Assembly (NCBI GenBank): GCA_937868485.1
Contig: CALMML010000078.1
Span: forward strand, 1-33,218
DNA length: 33,218 bases
DNA from: an uncultured Myxococcales bacterium
Lineage (GTDB): Bacteria > Myxococcota_A > Polyangia > Palsa-1104 > JAEUJZ01
Reading direction: 5' to 3'
Positions 1-7,909 of the stretch are shown here, piece after piece. The position numbers and the translations under genes are program-made. Within the stretch, counting starts at the first letter, position 1. Each line of letters starts with the position of its first letter. The notes under the pieces are model-generated. The model was not told the DNA's origin. It saw only the letters and a list, made by a program, of their open reading frames with translations, and made no database searches.

Positions 1-1914
1 GCTCTTCGAGTGGTTCTCCGCCAGATCCTTGAACAGCGGGATCGCCTTATCGAAGTAGTTGTTCTCGAAGAAGATACGCGCACGACGGTACTTGATCGTC
101 GGCAGTTCCGGCGCTTCCGGCACGTACTGGATGTACGTATCGAAGGCGTCCATCATCTTCTGAATCTTTTCGGGAATCGGCTTCGGCGCGAGCTGCTCTT
201 CCTCGTTCTGCTTGTCCTTGTCCTTGTCCTTCTTCGCTGCCGCTTCGGCCTGCTTACGCGCTGCACGCTTTTCAGCGAGCGCCTTCTTGGCCTCTTCCGC
301 TGCGTCAGCACCTTCGTCGGACACGTCCAAGCAGTTCTTCCACGAGATAACCGCTGCGTACGCTGCATCCTTTAGGTACTTGCCCTTCTGATCCATCTTC
401 ACGACGTCGGTGTAGACGGGAGCCGCCTGGCAGTACCAGTCACTCGCGGACTTGTTGTCCATCGAGCCCAGCTTGAACAGCAGCTCGGCGTACCAGAAGT
501 GCATCAGGTAGCTGTCCTTTTCCTTCGGGAAGCGCCGGATGTACTCCTTGTACAGGTCGGAAGCGTTGGCGTAGGTGTCCATCACGCCGGTCTTCTGCGC
601 TTCCTTGTGCCACACCGTCGCAAGCTCGCGGAGCATACCAGCGGTGTTGTCACGGCACTCGTCGAGGGACTCCTTCTTCACGTTCTTCATCTCGGAGACC
701 TTCTCGTAGATCGCCGAGAGACGCTGGAGTTCCTTCACCGTCTCAGGCACGGCGCGTGAGCCGGTCATCGACAGCGTATTCTTCAGAATTTCCGTCTGCC
801 AGCTGCAGAGCTTGTCCGAGTTGGGGTTGAGCTTGATGAGCTCGCGGTAGACCTTGACCGAGTCGAGGAACTTACCCTGGGCGTTATAGAGGTCGGCCAG
901 GATTTCCAGCATGTTCGGCGCGAAGTCCTTGCCGTACTTCTGGAAAAATGGCCAAGCCTTCTCGGGAGTTCCCACGTTGGCGTAGGTACGAACCAAGTCC
1001 TTACGCGATTCTTTGAGAAGCTGCGGATCTCCCTTGGCTTTGCCCGGACGCGGCTTGCTGGCGAAGTCGATGACGTCGATGAACGTCGCCATCGCAGACT
1101 TAAAGTCGGTCTGGTTGTAGTACACCCAGCCCTTCTTATAGAGCGCGAAGCCGTACACCGGACTGTCTTGGTAGGCGAGAACCTTCTCGTAGAACTTCAG
1201 CGCGTTTTCGAGATCTTTGTTCTCGAAGAAGTACTCACCGAAGGACAGATACGCGTGTGGCAGGAACTGCGACTGCGGATAGTCCTTGATGAGCCGCTTG
1301 AAGAACACACGAGCCTGGTCCTCTTTCTTCACCTGCGTCAGCAGATACGCGAGGTAGAAGAGCACCTGGTCCATCTTGTTGTAGGACTGGTACTTCGGAC
1401 CGTTGGCGACCTCGAGGTACTTCTTCACGGCCTCCATCAGCCACGCTTTTTCACGCTTCTCGTAGTCCGCCTGAAGCGTCTTGAGCTGATTTTCCTTGGC
1501 CGGATCGCCCTTCTCCTTGGCGTCGAAGATCTTCTCGTCGAGATCACGCGCCTTGAAGTTGTAGTAGCTCTGCTGCTCTGCGTATAGCTCAGCCATACGG
1601 AAGAGCAGATCCGGCTTCTCTGGATCGCTGTCGCCCGTCGCATCGATAAGACGCTGGAGGACCTTGATCTGAGCGTCCGTCACCGCCTTGAGCTCGGTTC
1701 CCTTGCCAGAAAACACGTCGGAAATCGCGATATCTGGCTTCTTCTTATCGCGATCGGCCTTGGAAACCGGCTTCGTTAGCGCTGTCTGCTTGGCGTCGAC
1801 GGCTTCCTCTTTTTTCTGGATTTTCCCACTCGCGAATGCGGTTGAGAGTCCGCCCAGGACCAATGCTGCGACCAAAGGTCCACAGAGGATTCGGGATGCA
1901 GGTGCTTTAAACAT
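1..1914 (-). CDS. Exported TPR protein, GltD/AgmU-like (3' end outside window)
   Basis: The first 638 codons are present; the gene runs off the left edge with no stop. It begins with a signal peptide (about residues 1-28, hydrophobic core LVAALVLGGL, likely cut after AFA) and continues as tandem TPR-like helices rich in Tyr, Phe and Lys. Examples are LFYLAYLLTQVKKEDQARVF and ALKFYEKVLAYQDSPVYGFA near residues 190-265. A charged Lys/Glu/Ala stretch, probably coiled or disordered, lies near residues 530-585. The ATG at 1914 is the first start after an upstream gap and carries a weak AGG 6-8 nt away. It lies 139 bp behind the GltE-like gene on the same strand, so the two are probably co-transcribed. 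In Myxococcus the large periplasmic TPR protein AgmU/GltD is encoded close to the TPR lipoprotein AglT/GltE, and this pair fits that size and order. The match to the Glt system is an inference from domain type and neighbourhood. A generic periplasmic TPR scaffold is the alternative. Confidence 0.8.
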   Translation of the reverse strand, partial: MFKAPASRILCGPLVAALVLGGLSTAFASGKIQKKEEAVDAKQTALTKPVSKADRDKKKPDIAISDVFSGKGTELKAVTDAQIKVLQRLIDATGDSDPEKPDLLFRMAELYAEQQSYYNFKARDLDEKIFDAKEKGDPAKENQLKTLQADYEKREKAWLMEAVKKYLEVANGPKYQSYNKMDQVLFYLAYLLTQVKKEDQARVFFKRLIKDYPQSQFLPHAYLSFGEYFFENKDLENALKFYEKVLAYQDSPVYGFALYKKGWVYYNQTDFKSAMATFIDVIDFASKPRPGKAKGDPQLLKESRKDLVRTYANVGTPEKAWPFFQKYGKDFAPNMLEILADLYNAQGKFLDSVKVYRELIKLNPNSDKLCSWQTEILKNTLSMTGSRAVPETVKELQRLSAIYEKVSEMKNVKKESLDECRDNTAGMLRELATVWHKEAQKTGVMDTYANASDLYKEYIRRFPKEKDSYLMHFWYAELLFKLGSMDNKSASDWYCQAAPVYTDVVKMDQKGKYLKDAAYAAVISWKNCLDVSDEGADAAEEAKKALAEKRAARKQAEAAAKKDKDKDKQNEEEQLAPKPIPEKIQKMMDAFDTYIQYVPEAPELPTIKYRRARIFFENNYFDKAIPLFKDLAENHSKS

Positions 1915-1971
1915 TTCGCCTGATTCTCGCTCAGTGAAGGTCTTCGCCTCATGCTCGGTACGGAAATGGCT

Positions 1972-1994
1972 TAGGCGACCTTGCGGGTCGCCTA
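1972..1994 (-). terminator. GC-rich hairpin between the two TPR genes
   Basis: A perfect 9-bp inverted repeat (TAGGCGACC / GGTCGCCTA) has a 5-nt loop. It lies 59 bp past the stop of the GltE-like gene and 57 bp before the start of the next gene. On the minus strand it is followed by AAGCCATTTCC, not a clear U-tract. It is more likely a partial attenuator or an mRNA-stabilising stem than a full terminator. Confidence 0.45.
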
Positions 1995-2053
1995 TTCCAG
2001 TCAGCTATCCGTCCGACACTCTATCGGGACAAACCACTTTTGCACTGCCAGTC

Positions 2054-3727
2054 TTACCCCGGTGGCATGCCGGCCGGAGCCGCGCCACCCTTCGACTGCT
2101 CACAACGATTGACGACCCGGAAGCGATAGTAGCCCAGCTCGTCCTTCCAGTATTCGCCATTGAACTTCCAGTAGACGTGCTCATCGTCGGCAGAGATGTT
2201 CACAGCTTTCTTCGCCGTGCCGCTCACCGCCGCCTGCTCGCCCTTGATGTTGGCCTCGAGCACACCCTTCTGGCCTTGCAGGGTTTCGTACTCGATCTTG
2301 ATCGCCTGCTTGATGAGCTCCTGAATCTCGCTCGCCAGCCGCTCCAGACGCTTGCGAGCCAGACCACCCGCTTCGTTTTCCGCGATCGAGCGCTGCAGCG
2401 TCAGATCCTGAAGAACCGTGCCAGCAACCGCCGTCGACTTCCAGCTCGGATCGGCCTTATCAACCTGCGACAGCTCGCGATCCAGCTCGGTAACGTAGTC
2501 TAGCGTCTTGGCCAGCGTACGATCCTGAAGAGCACCTTCCGACGCGCGCTGCACGCGATCCGACAGACCGGCCTCACCCGACCGAATCTTGAGGATGTAC
2601 TTATACAGCTCGGCGTTGTCGGGATACTTCTTCACGAGCGACAGGATCTCTTCACGAAGCGCCGGGTAGGTCTGGTTGAACTCAACCAGCGTCTCCATCG
2701 CACGCTCGTAGTTGCAGCGCTGGAAGAAGATCACGGCGCGCAGAATGATCGACTCGGGGAAGAACTCGTTTTCGAAGAACGGAGCATTCAGCGTGTGAAT
2801 GTTTCCGAGCGCTTTGTCATCGGCATCGATCTGGAAGTGTGCCCAGCTCGACTCGAACAGCGACGGCAGCCAATCCGGCGATTCCGACGGCAGCTTGTCG
2901 TAGAAGCGAATCGCTTGCGGGAACTGACGCGTTGCGTAGAACACGCGCGCCAGAGCCAGGTTCGCCATGTCTTCGAACTCAGCCGTCGCCGTATCACCCA
3001 GCTTCGCCTTGCGAAGGATCTGACGGAACGCCTCGGCAGCATCTTTTCCGCGGTTCTCACGAACGTGGATGATGCCTTCCAGGTACTTCGAGCGAGCGAA
3101 GAACTCGTTCGTCTCCGGCACAAGCGCGAACAACTCCAGCGCTTCTTTGAAGTTGCTCTTGGTGTAGTGGTAGCGAGCCAGCAGGTAGTACAGCTCGTTG
3201 CGAACCGGCTCGAGCGCGGGCTGCTCAAGATCCTGTCGGTTGTACTTACCGATCTTCTCGAGCACACCTGCCGATTCCGGCAAGAAGCGCGACAGCGACG
3301 CGAGCCACTGCAGCGTCTTCTGGTAGTAGCGGTGCGACTGACCCTTATCAACGATCTTGTTGAAGTAGGACAGCGACGCCGAATAGAACTTGAGGTTGAA
3401 CAGCGTCTTGCCCATGAAGAACTCGGCACGCTGTTTGTTACCCTCGTCGTCCCCCGACTGACCTTCGACGACCTTATTCAGCTCGATCGAAGCCATATAG
3501 TAGTCTTCGCTGTCGTAGAGCTTAAGCGCTCGCTCAAGCGTCTTCGACGGAGGGGCACTGCTCTCAACCGTCGGTGCAGCAGCGGTGCCACCCTGGGCCG
3601 CAGGACTAGCTGCCGGCTGGGCAGGCTGCAGGTCAGCGTCTTTTTGCTTCTTCTTCGCCACTGCCGGGCCGGCAAACGCCAGGCAAGTTGCGACAGCAGC
3701 GACGGTGTTCCTCAGAGTACGGTTCAT
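2054..3727 (-). CDS. Exported TPR protein, GltE/AglT-like
   Basis: 557 aa. The start at 3727 is chosen because AGGGG lies 7 nt upstream and because a good signal peptide begins there (hydrophobic AAVATCLAFAG, cleavage after AVA near residue 24). An in-frame start 20 codons upstream would bury the signal peptide. There is no lipobox, so the mature protein would be periplasmic or surface-exposed rather than lipid-anchored. A short Ala/Pro/Gln-rich linker (residues 28-60) leads into about 8-10 TPR-like repeats (residues 60-400). A helical region follows (about 420-500), then an acidic/aromatic C-terminal segment with HVYWKFNGEYWKDELGYYRF. I recall this kind of C-terminal segment from myxobacterial TPR proteins annotated near gliding-motility genes. 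TPR proteins of this size include AglT/GltE, an outer-envelope part of the Glt gliding complex. That assignment is inferred; GltE itself is a lipoprotein, so the missing lipobox counts against strict orthology. Confidence 0.85.
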   Translation of the reverse strand: MNRTLRNTVAAVATCLAFAGPAVAKKKQKDADLQPAQPAASPAAQGGTAAAPTVESSAPPSKTLERALKLYDSEDYYMASIELNKVVEGQSGDDEGNKQRAEFFMGKTLFNLKFYSASLSYFNKIVDKGQSHRYYQKTLQWLASLSRFLPESAGVLEKIGKYNRQDLEQPALEPVRNELYYLLARYHYTKSNFKEALELFALVPETNEFFARSKYLEGIIHVRENRGKDAAEAFRQILRKAKLGDTATAEFEDMANLALARVFYATRQFPQAIRFYDKLPSESPDWLPSLFESSWAHFQIDADDKALGNIHTLNAPFFENEFFPESIILRAVIFFQRCNYERAMETLVEFNQTYPALREEILSLVKKYPDNAELYKYILKIRSGEAGLSDRVQRASEGALQDRTLAKTLDYVTELDRELSQVDKADPSWKSTAVAGTVLQDLTLQRSIAENEAGGLARKRLERLASEIQELIKQAIKIEYETLQGQKGVLEANIKGEQAAVSGTAKKAVNISADDEHVYWKFNGEYWKDELGYYRFRVVNRCEQSKGGAAPAGMPPG

Positions 3728-3887
3728 GCGCAAACCCCTGTCTCCAAACCGCTTCGGCACATGCGGATAGTTTTTCGATGCCACCAAGTGTGGGCCATGC
3801 TCACCAACGAGATCTGACCGTCAGGTCGGTGCCTTGTTAGCACGCGCCATGTCGACAGAATTGTGTCTTCCGTAGCCAAGCTCGGCG

Positions 3888-3917
3888 ATTATACGGACCG
3901 CAAACTCTGGGTGTCAA
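3888..3917 (-). promoter_or_regulatory. Consensus sigma70 promoter for the TPR operon
   Basis: On the minus strand, TTGACA (3917-3912) and TATAAT (3893-3888) are both exact consensus hexamers, separated by 18 bp. The predicted transcript start near 3881 gives a leader of about 154 nt before the ATG at 3727. No other promoter of this quality is seen in the window. Confidence 0.8.
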
Positions 3918-4205
3918 GGCTCGGTTATCTGCGAGGGACTCGGCATCCAAGCGAAGTCCAATCCGAAACCGCGCAAAGTGCCCCGCGAGCCCAGCGCAGC
4001 CGCTATCCCACATTGGGATTTCTGAACATAGAATGCCGCGAGGATGCCGGGCGCGCAGGCTCATGGCAAACCTACACCGTACCCTATTCGCGACGGAACA
4101 TTCGTGGGTAAGCTTGTCTCGCAGGCCGCTCTCCACATCCGAAAGACGGACGGCGCACACCACGCCAGCCCCGGCGGCACAGCTTGGCAGCAAGGGACGC
4201 AGCGC
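3918..4205. other. Intergenic region between divergent promoters, no gene seen
   Basis: This stretch separates the minus-strand TPR promoter from the plus-strand lipoprotein promoter. The short ORFs crossing it on both strands lack ribosome sites and recognisable composition. The only structure noted is a small hairpin, ATCCCA-CAT-TGGGAT, at 4005-4019. I see no RNA gene, but one cannot be excluded by eye. Confidence 0.5.
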
Positions 4206-4233
4206 TTGACTAGGCACCACGAACGTGTATGCT
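4206..4233 (+). promoter_or_regulatory. Sigma70-type promoter for the Cys-rich lipoprotein
   Basis: TTGACT (4206-4211), a 16-bp spacer and TATGCT (4228-4233). Transcription would start near 4240, giving a 35-nt leader that contains the GGAGG ribosome site at 4259-4263. Confidence 0.65.
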
Positions 4234-4274
4234 GTCCAAGACTTGTGACATCCAGGTCGGAGGATCTATTAAGT

Positions 4275-4787
4275 ATGAAGCGCCGTCTAGCCGCGTGGTT
4301 TTCGTTTTGCTCGCTCGGCTTCGCCCTGCTGCTGTCGGGGTGTACCGATAATCAGATCGGCCGAGCCTGCAATAATCCGCTTGCTTCGAAAGTGACCAGC
4401 GGAGTGACCTTCGTAAACCCTGCTCCAGATTGCCCGACGCGTCTGTGTATGATCACCCCGAAGGTGTCGGACACCACCAACGCGCTGGCCAAGGCAGATC
4501 ACCGAACGAACGAGCTCGCGATCTGCACGGCTGAGTGCAACACCGATGACGACTGTGGCAGCCCCTACGAAAACGACAACCGCTGCGGCAAGTACGTCTG
4601 TGCAGTGGCTTCGGTCGTTCCCGATCCGACGGGCGAGACCTTCTGCTGCAAGAAGCTCTGTATGTGCGACGCCGATCGCCAGAAGGGCTTCAACATGGAC
4701 GGCAACGGCGCGAGCCTCCCGAAGGACTCGTACGGCGTCTCGATTCCGCCGGCCTGCCAAGATCCAGCGACCGCCTGCAAGCTGTAG
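4275..4787 (+). CDS. Cysteine-rich lipoprotein of unknown function
   Basis: 170 aa. The start is set by GGAGG 11 nt upstream and by the lipoprotein signal that follows (MKRRLAAW, hydrophobic core, lipobox LLSGC with acylated Cys23). Thr at +2 would favour outer-membrane sorting under the E. coli Lol rule, which may not hold here. The mature part has roughly sixteen further cysteines in clusters such as CTAEC, DDDCGS, CGKYVC and FCCKKLCMC, which suggests several disulfides outside the cytoplasm. I recognise no catalytic motif or named family; small Cys-rich lipoproteins are common in Myxococcota. The gene is a single unit, with its own promoter upstream and a strong terminator downstream. A longer ORF starting at 4044 is in frame but would place the signal peptide internally and starts before the promoter. 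Confidence 0.85.
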   Translation: MKRRLAAWFSFCSLGFALLLSGCTDNQIGRACNNPLASKVTSGVTFVNPAPDCPTRLCMITPKVSDTTNALAKADHRTNELAICTAECNTDDDCGSPYENDNRCGKYVCAVASVVPDPTGETFCCKKLCMCDADRQKGFNMDGNGASLPKDSYGVSIPPACQDPATACKL

Positions 4788-4814
4788 TCGCGTCGTCGCT
4801 CGATCCTTCCTCTC

Positions 4815-4850
4815 GGTCTTGACTGCTTCGTCAAGACCTTCTCTCTTTCC
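4815..4850 (+). terminator. Intrinsic terminator after the Cys-rich lipoprotein
   Basis: A perfect 9-bp stem GGTCTTGAC / GTCAAGACC with a 6-nt loop (4815-4838) is followed by the pyrimidine-rich TTCTCTCTTTCC. It lies between two converging genes. The opposite strand lacks a U-tract, so it mainly serves the plus strand. Confidence 0.75.
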
Positions 4851-4871
4851 TTTCCGACCTGTCTAGCGAGG

Positions 4872-6419
4872 CTACGGCCACGGACCAAACTGCTCCAGCA
4901 GCTCGGAGTCCAGCCCGCTTTGCTCGATGATCCGCGTATACAGCGCCGCCGACGCACGGGGAGCGCGCTGAAAGTTGTTCTGATAGTCCACCTTGATCAG
5001 GCCAAAGCGCGCGGTGAAGCCTTCGGCCCACTCAAAGTTGTCGATCAGCGACCAGTGGAAATAGCCACGCACGTCCGCGCCTTGCAGTCGCGCCAGATAC
5101 AGCTCGCGTAGGTGTTCGACGAGAAGCCGCTGCCGGTCGACGTCATTGTCCTTCGAGTCCGCCGTGCCATTTTCCAGCACATAGATGGGCAGGTAATAGC
5201 GGTTGTGCGCTTCACAGAGCGCTTCCTGAAAGCCCTGCGGATACGACGCCCAGCCCAGCTCATTGGGCCGATCGGAACCAGCCTGCGCCGGGTCGTGCAT
5301 CAGCACCTCAAACTTGGTCGGATTTCGCCAGCTGCTCTTCACGTAGAAGCGCCCGTAATAGTTCAGCCCGACAAAGTCCTGCGTGCCCGACAGCCCTGGA
5401 ATCGCCAGCTCAACGTTCATCACCTTCGAGCGCAGCACGCCGCTGTGGATCGCATCCAAAAAGTCCCACACAAACGCCTGCTCGATCAGCATCGCCGTCA
5501 CGCGATCGAGCGGGTTGTGATTCCGCAGCGGCGCAAAGGTACGAACATGCTGTGCAATTCCGACGGAAACGGGCTTTCCTCGACGCGCCGCATCTTCCTT
5601 GAGCAGCCGGTACGAAAGCGCGTGCGCCCGCAGAAGCTGCGCCACCACCGGAACCAGCTCTTTGGGTCCACTTCGCTTTTCCAGCGGCGGAAACGTCCCA
5701 TCCAGATAGCCCGCATACGCGTAGACCATCGGCTCGTTGAGCGTGCACCACTGCTCCGCGCGTCCACCGAAGTGCTCGACGACAGCACGCACAAAGCGCT
5801 CGAACAGCGCCAGCGCATCGGGTCGCTCCCAGCCTCGCTTGCCTTCTTTTTCCTGCCAAAACCACTGCGGACTGACGAAGTGAAACAGCGTCACCGACGG
5901 TTTGAGCTTGTACCGATCGAGCGCATCGAAGATCCGCCGATAGTACGCAAGTCCGAGCGGATCGGGCTCGGTCTGTTCTTCCGTCGGAAACAGTCGACTC
6001 CACGAGATCGAAAAGCGATAGGCATTGTGCTTCATCTCCGCCGCCAGCTGGAGATCGCTCTCGATGCGCGCATCAAAGTCGGTCTTTTTCTGTCGCACAT
6101 CCTCGGGAAAGTCCGACAGGCGATGGATGTGCCCGGGCAGCGCTTGACCCGGCGCTCGCTGCAGCACGCGATCTTGGGCGATCACGTCACGCTCAAACGC
6201 CGCCCAGTCGTCGTTCTGGGTGTTTTCGATCTGATACGCTGCCGTCGCGGTGCCCCACAGAAAACCAGTTGGAAACAGATACGGTGGCGCAATCAGCGAC
6301 GGAGATCGTGTTGTAAAGCGGCGACGATTGCCAAACAGAGGCAGCGCCAGCGTCGGAACCAGCACGGCTCCCAGCCCGAGCGCAGACAGAAACAGCTTGC
6401 GACGCAGAGAAGATGCCAT
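4872..6419 (-). CDS. Glycoside hydrolase family 1 (beta-glucosidase-like), exported or anchored
   Basis: 515 aa: about 450 aa of GH1 TIM barrel behind a basic, hydrophobic N-terminus (RRKLFLSALGLGAVLVPTLALPLF, residues 6-29) that acts as an uncleaved anchor or signal peptide. The GH1 opening motif FLWGTATAAYQIE is at residues 53-65. The acid/base Glu229 lies in TLNEP and the nucleophile Glu416 in VLENG. NYYGRFYV (354-360) and the aglycone-side YFHWSLIDNFEWAEGF are typical of the family. The family reaction is retaining hydrolysis of beta-glycosides. At the usual TLxHW site the sequence is TLFHFVSPQWF, closer to the archaeal-type arrangement than to typical bacterial BglA, so the sugar specificity is uncertain. 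The gene stands alone, convergent with the lipoprotein gene. Its export is unusual, since many bacterial GH1 enzymes are cytoplasmic. Confidence 0.93.
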   Translation of the reverse strand: MASSLRRKLFLSALGLGAVLVPTLALPLFGNRRRFTTRSPSLIAPPYLFPTGFLWGTATAAYQIENTQNDDWAAFERDVIAQDRVLQRAPGQALPGHIHRLSDFPEDVRQKKTDFDARIESDLQLAAEMKHNAYRFSISWSRLFPTEEQTEPDPLGLAYYRRIFDALDRYKLKPSVTLFHFVSPQWFWQEKEGKRGWERPDALALFERFVRAVVEHFGGRAEQWCTLNEPMVYAYAGYLDGTFPPLEKRSGPKELVPVVAQLLRAHALSYRLLKEDAARRGKPVSVGIAQHVRTFAPLRNHNPLDRVTAMLIEQAFVWDFLDAIHSGVLRSKVMNVELAIPGLSGTQDFVGLNYYGRFYVKSSWRNPTKFEVLMHDPAQAGSDRPNELGWASYPQGFQEALCEAHNRYYLPIYVLENGTADSKDNDVDRQRLLVEHLRELYLARLQGADVRGYFHWSLIDNFEWAEGFTARFGLIKVDYQNNFQRAPRASAALYTRIIEQSGLDSELLEQFGPWP

Positions 6420-6498
6420 AGCTAGGTTGTACTGCGCTTCGTAGGCTTCCGAAAGCTTTGGAATCTTTTGCCCTGTTATTTTGATTGATAATCAGAAG

Positions 6499-6526
6499 AA
6501 TCTATTCACACAGTGCGTTCTGTCAT
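6499..6526 (-). promoter_or_regulatory. Candidate promoter for the GH1 gene
   Basis: On the minus strand: ATGACA (6526-6521), a 16-bp spacer and TAGATT (6504-6499), within an AT-rich patch. It would give a leader of about 70 nt. A second candidate -10, TACAAC, ends 6 nt before the ATG, which would make a leaderless message instead. Confidence 0.4.
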
Positions 6527-6581
6527 TTTTCACATATTCTTGTCTTTCGCTACAAAACAGTTGTGTGCGCCATTTTGTTTA

Positions 6582-6610
6582 TTGAATGATGTCGCGCACT
6601 TGGCCGATAT
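6582..6610 (+). promoter_or_regulatory. Candidate promoter for the uracil-DNA glycosylase gene
   Basis: TTGAAT (6582-6587), a 17-bp spacer and CGATAT (6605-6610), ending 20 nt before the ATG at 6631. Confidence 0.4.
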
Positions 6611-6630
6611 GTGGGTAGTCTGTGTTGCAA

Positions 6631-7386
6631 ATGACGCGCCTCACAAGAAAGCCGAAGACTCCGCAGCAGACCGCACAGCAGACAAGGACGCTGGCCGCGC
6701 TGGAAGCAGCGATCCCGCAGTGTCAGGCGTGCGTTCGGCTGCGTGAGCACTGCCAGACCGTCGCACAGACCAAGGTCCGACGCTTTGCCAGCGACGAGTA
6801 TTGGGGCAAGCCGGTGTCAGGCTTTGGTGATCCAGCGGCGCGGGTTCTGATCGTGGGTCTGGCTCCAGCTGCTCATGGCGCGAACCGAACCGGACGGGTG
6901 TTTACGGGCGATCGCAGCGGAGACTTTCTGTACGCAGCGCTGTATCGGGCGGGACTGGCCTCGCAGCCAGACTCGGTGTCTCGCGACGACGGTCTGATCC
7001 TTTATGGAGCGTACGTGAGCGCGGCGGCTCGCTGTGCGCCACCGGACAATCGCCCGACGCCCGATGAGCTGGCAACCTGTCGGCCCTTTTTGCGCGCGGA
7101 GCTGTCCCTGCTGCCCAAGCTGCGGGTGGTGATTGCGCTGGGAGCGATCGGACACCAAGCGGTGGAGCTGGCGCTACGCGATGTCGCACAGCCGGGCGAC
7201 CCGCGTGTTCCAAAGTTTGCGCATGGCCAGCGATCACTGCTGACACTGGACCCGACGCGCTCACTGTGGCTGCTCGACTGCTATCACGTCTCACAGCAGA
7301 ACACGTTCACCGGGCGGCTCACACCGAAGATGCTGGATGACGTGCTGCGTCAAGCCAAAGTGCTGGCCCAGCTGGACGCAGCGTAA
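6631..7386 (+). CDS. udgB: Family 5 uracil-DNA glycosylase (UdgB type)
   Basis: 251 aa, a cytoplasmic DNA-repair enzyme that removes uracil and related deaminated bases in base excision repair. The 4Fe-4S ligands are visible as C31 and C34 (CQAC), C135 (ARCAPP) and C150. Motif A is GLAPAAHGANRTGR (76-89), with Ala where families 1 and 4 carry an Asp or Asn; this is diagnostic of family 5. Motif B is HVSQQNTFTG (219-228). The length fits the family. ATG 6631 is chosen over a GTG three codons upstream because no better ribosome site supports the longer form; the site is weak in either case. The gene is alone on its strand, and the next gene converges with a 33-bp gap. Confidence 0.92.
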   Translation: MTRLTRKPKTPQQTAQQTRTLAALEAAIPQCQACVRLREHCQTVAQTKVRRFASDEYWGKPVSGFGDPAARVLIVGLAPAAHGANRTGRVFTGDRSGDFLYAALYRAGLASQPDSVSRDDGLILYGAYVSAAARCAPPDNRPTPDELATCRPFLRAELSLLPKLRVVIALGAIGHQAVELALRDVAQPGDPRVPKFAHGQRSLLTLDPTRSLWLLDCYHVSQQNTFTGRLTPKMLDDVLRQAKVLAQLDAA

Positions 7387-7419
7387 CCAGATCTTTCGCC
7401 CATTGATCGGTATCGAACA

Positions 7420-7908
7420 TTACTGACAGGTGCTGTAGGCCGACAGTGCGACGGTGACGGGCGGATCGGAATACTCGAGGCTGGTCTTGGCGAGCGCTTC
7501 GCCGAGATAGGGCACGCACTTGCGCGCCGAGGTTCCTGGCTTCTGAATCGCTTCGACGTGGACCACAACCTGTCCAGACGGCAGCTCCGCCATCGAATAG
7601 CGATCGAGCCCACAGACGACGTTGCTCCACACCGCCAGCACCGCCTGATCGCTCGGTCGCAACAGATAGACATCCATCGAGCCGATGCCCATCGCCGCGC
7701 AGCGCGACTCGGTCAAGGTGAGTCCGCTCTGCGTCCAGCGAATCGCCAGCTTGTTCTGTCCCGGTCCTGACGAGGCTCCGTTGGGTCCTTCGCTGTGCCA
7801 GCCCGGATCGCAGCCGCCAAGAAGAAGCGGCACGACCACAAAGCCCCAAAGAAGTCGTCGCAGGGTTGGCTTTTGAGTGGTTTGGTTCGTGATAGAGTGC
7901 GCGCGCAT
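7420..7908 (-). CDS. Lipoprotein of unknown function
   Basis: 162 aa. Two adjacent ATG codons occur (7911 and 7908). GGAGG (complement of 7914-7918) lies 5 nt before the second and only 2 nt before the first, so 7908 is preferred. The signal peptide has a 20-residue polar N-region, the core LLWGFVVVPLLL and the lipobox LLGGC (Cys33), followed by Asp at +2, which signals inner-membrane retention in E. coli. The mature part is about 130 aa, probably beta-rich, with Cys residues near SRCAAMG, NVVCGLD, RKCVPYL and the C-terminal STCQ; disulfides are likely. I recognise no family. Its start region overlaps that of the divergent adaptor gene, so its promoter would have to lie inside that gene. Confidence 0.75.
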   Translation of the reverse strand: MRAHSITNQTTQKPTLRRLLWGFVVVPLLLGGCDPGWHSEGPNGASSGPGQNKLAIRWTQSGLTLTESRCAAMGIGSMDVYLLRPSDQAVLAVWSNVVCGLDRYSMAELPSGQVVVHVEAIQKPGTSARKCVPYLGEALAKTSLEYSDPPVTVALSAYSTCQ

Positions 7909-7909
7909 C

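Noticed and set aside
2795-3817. 340-codon plus-strand open frame
   Set aside because: Antisense shadow of the GltE-like TPR gene, Arg/Leu-rich, without a ribosome site.
3863-4111. 82-codon ORF in the intergenic region
   Set aside because: No ribosome site and no typical composition; it overlaps the consensus TPR promoter on the other strand.
4044-4274. N-terminal extension of the Cys-rich lipoprotein
   Set aside because: It would begin before the promoter and make the lipoprotein signal peptide internal; the GGAGG site supports 4275.
5112-6425. 437-codon plus-strand open frame
   Set aside because: Antisense shadow of the GH1 gene, whose catalytic motifs are intact; the frame is Arg/Gln-rich without domains.
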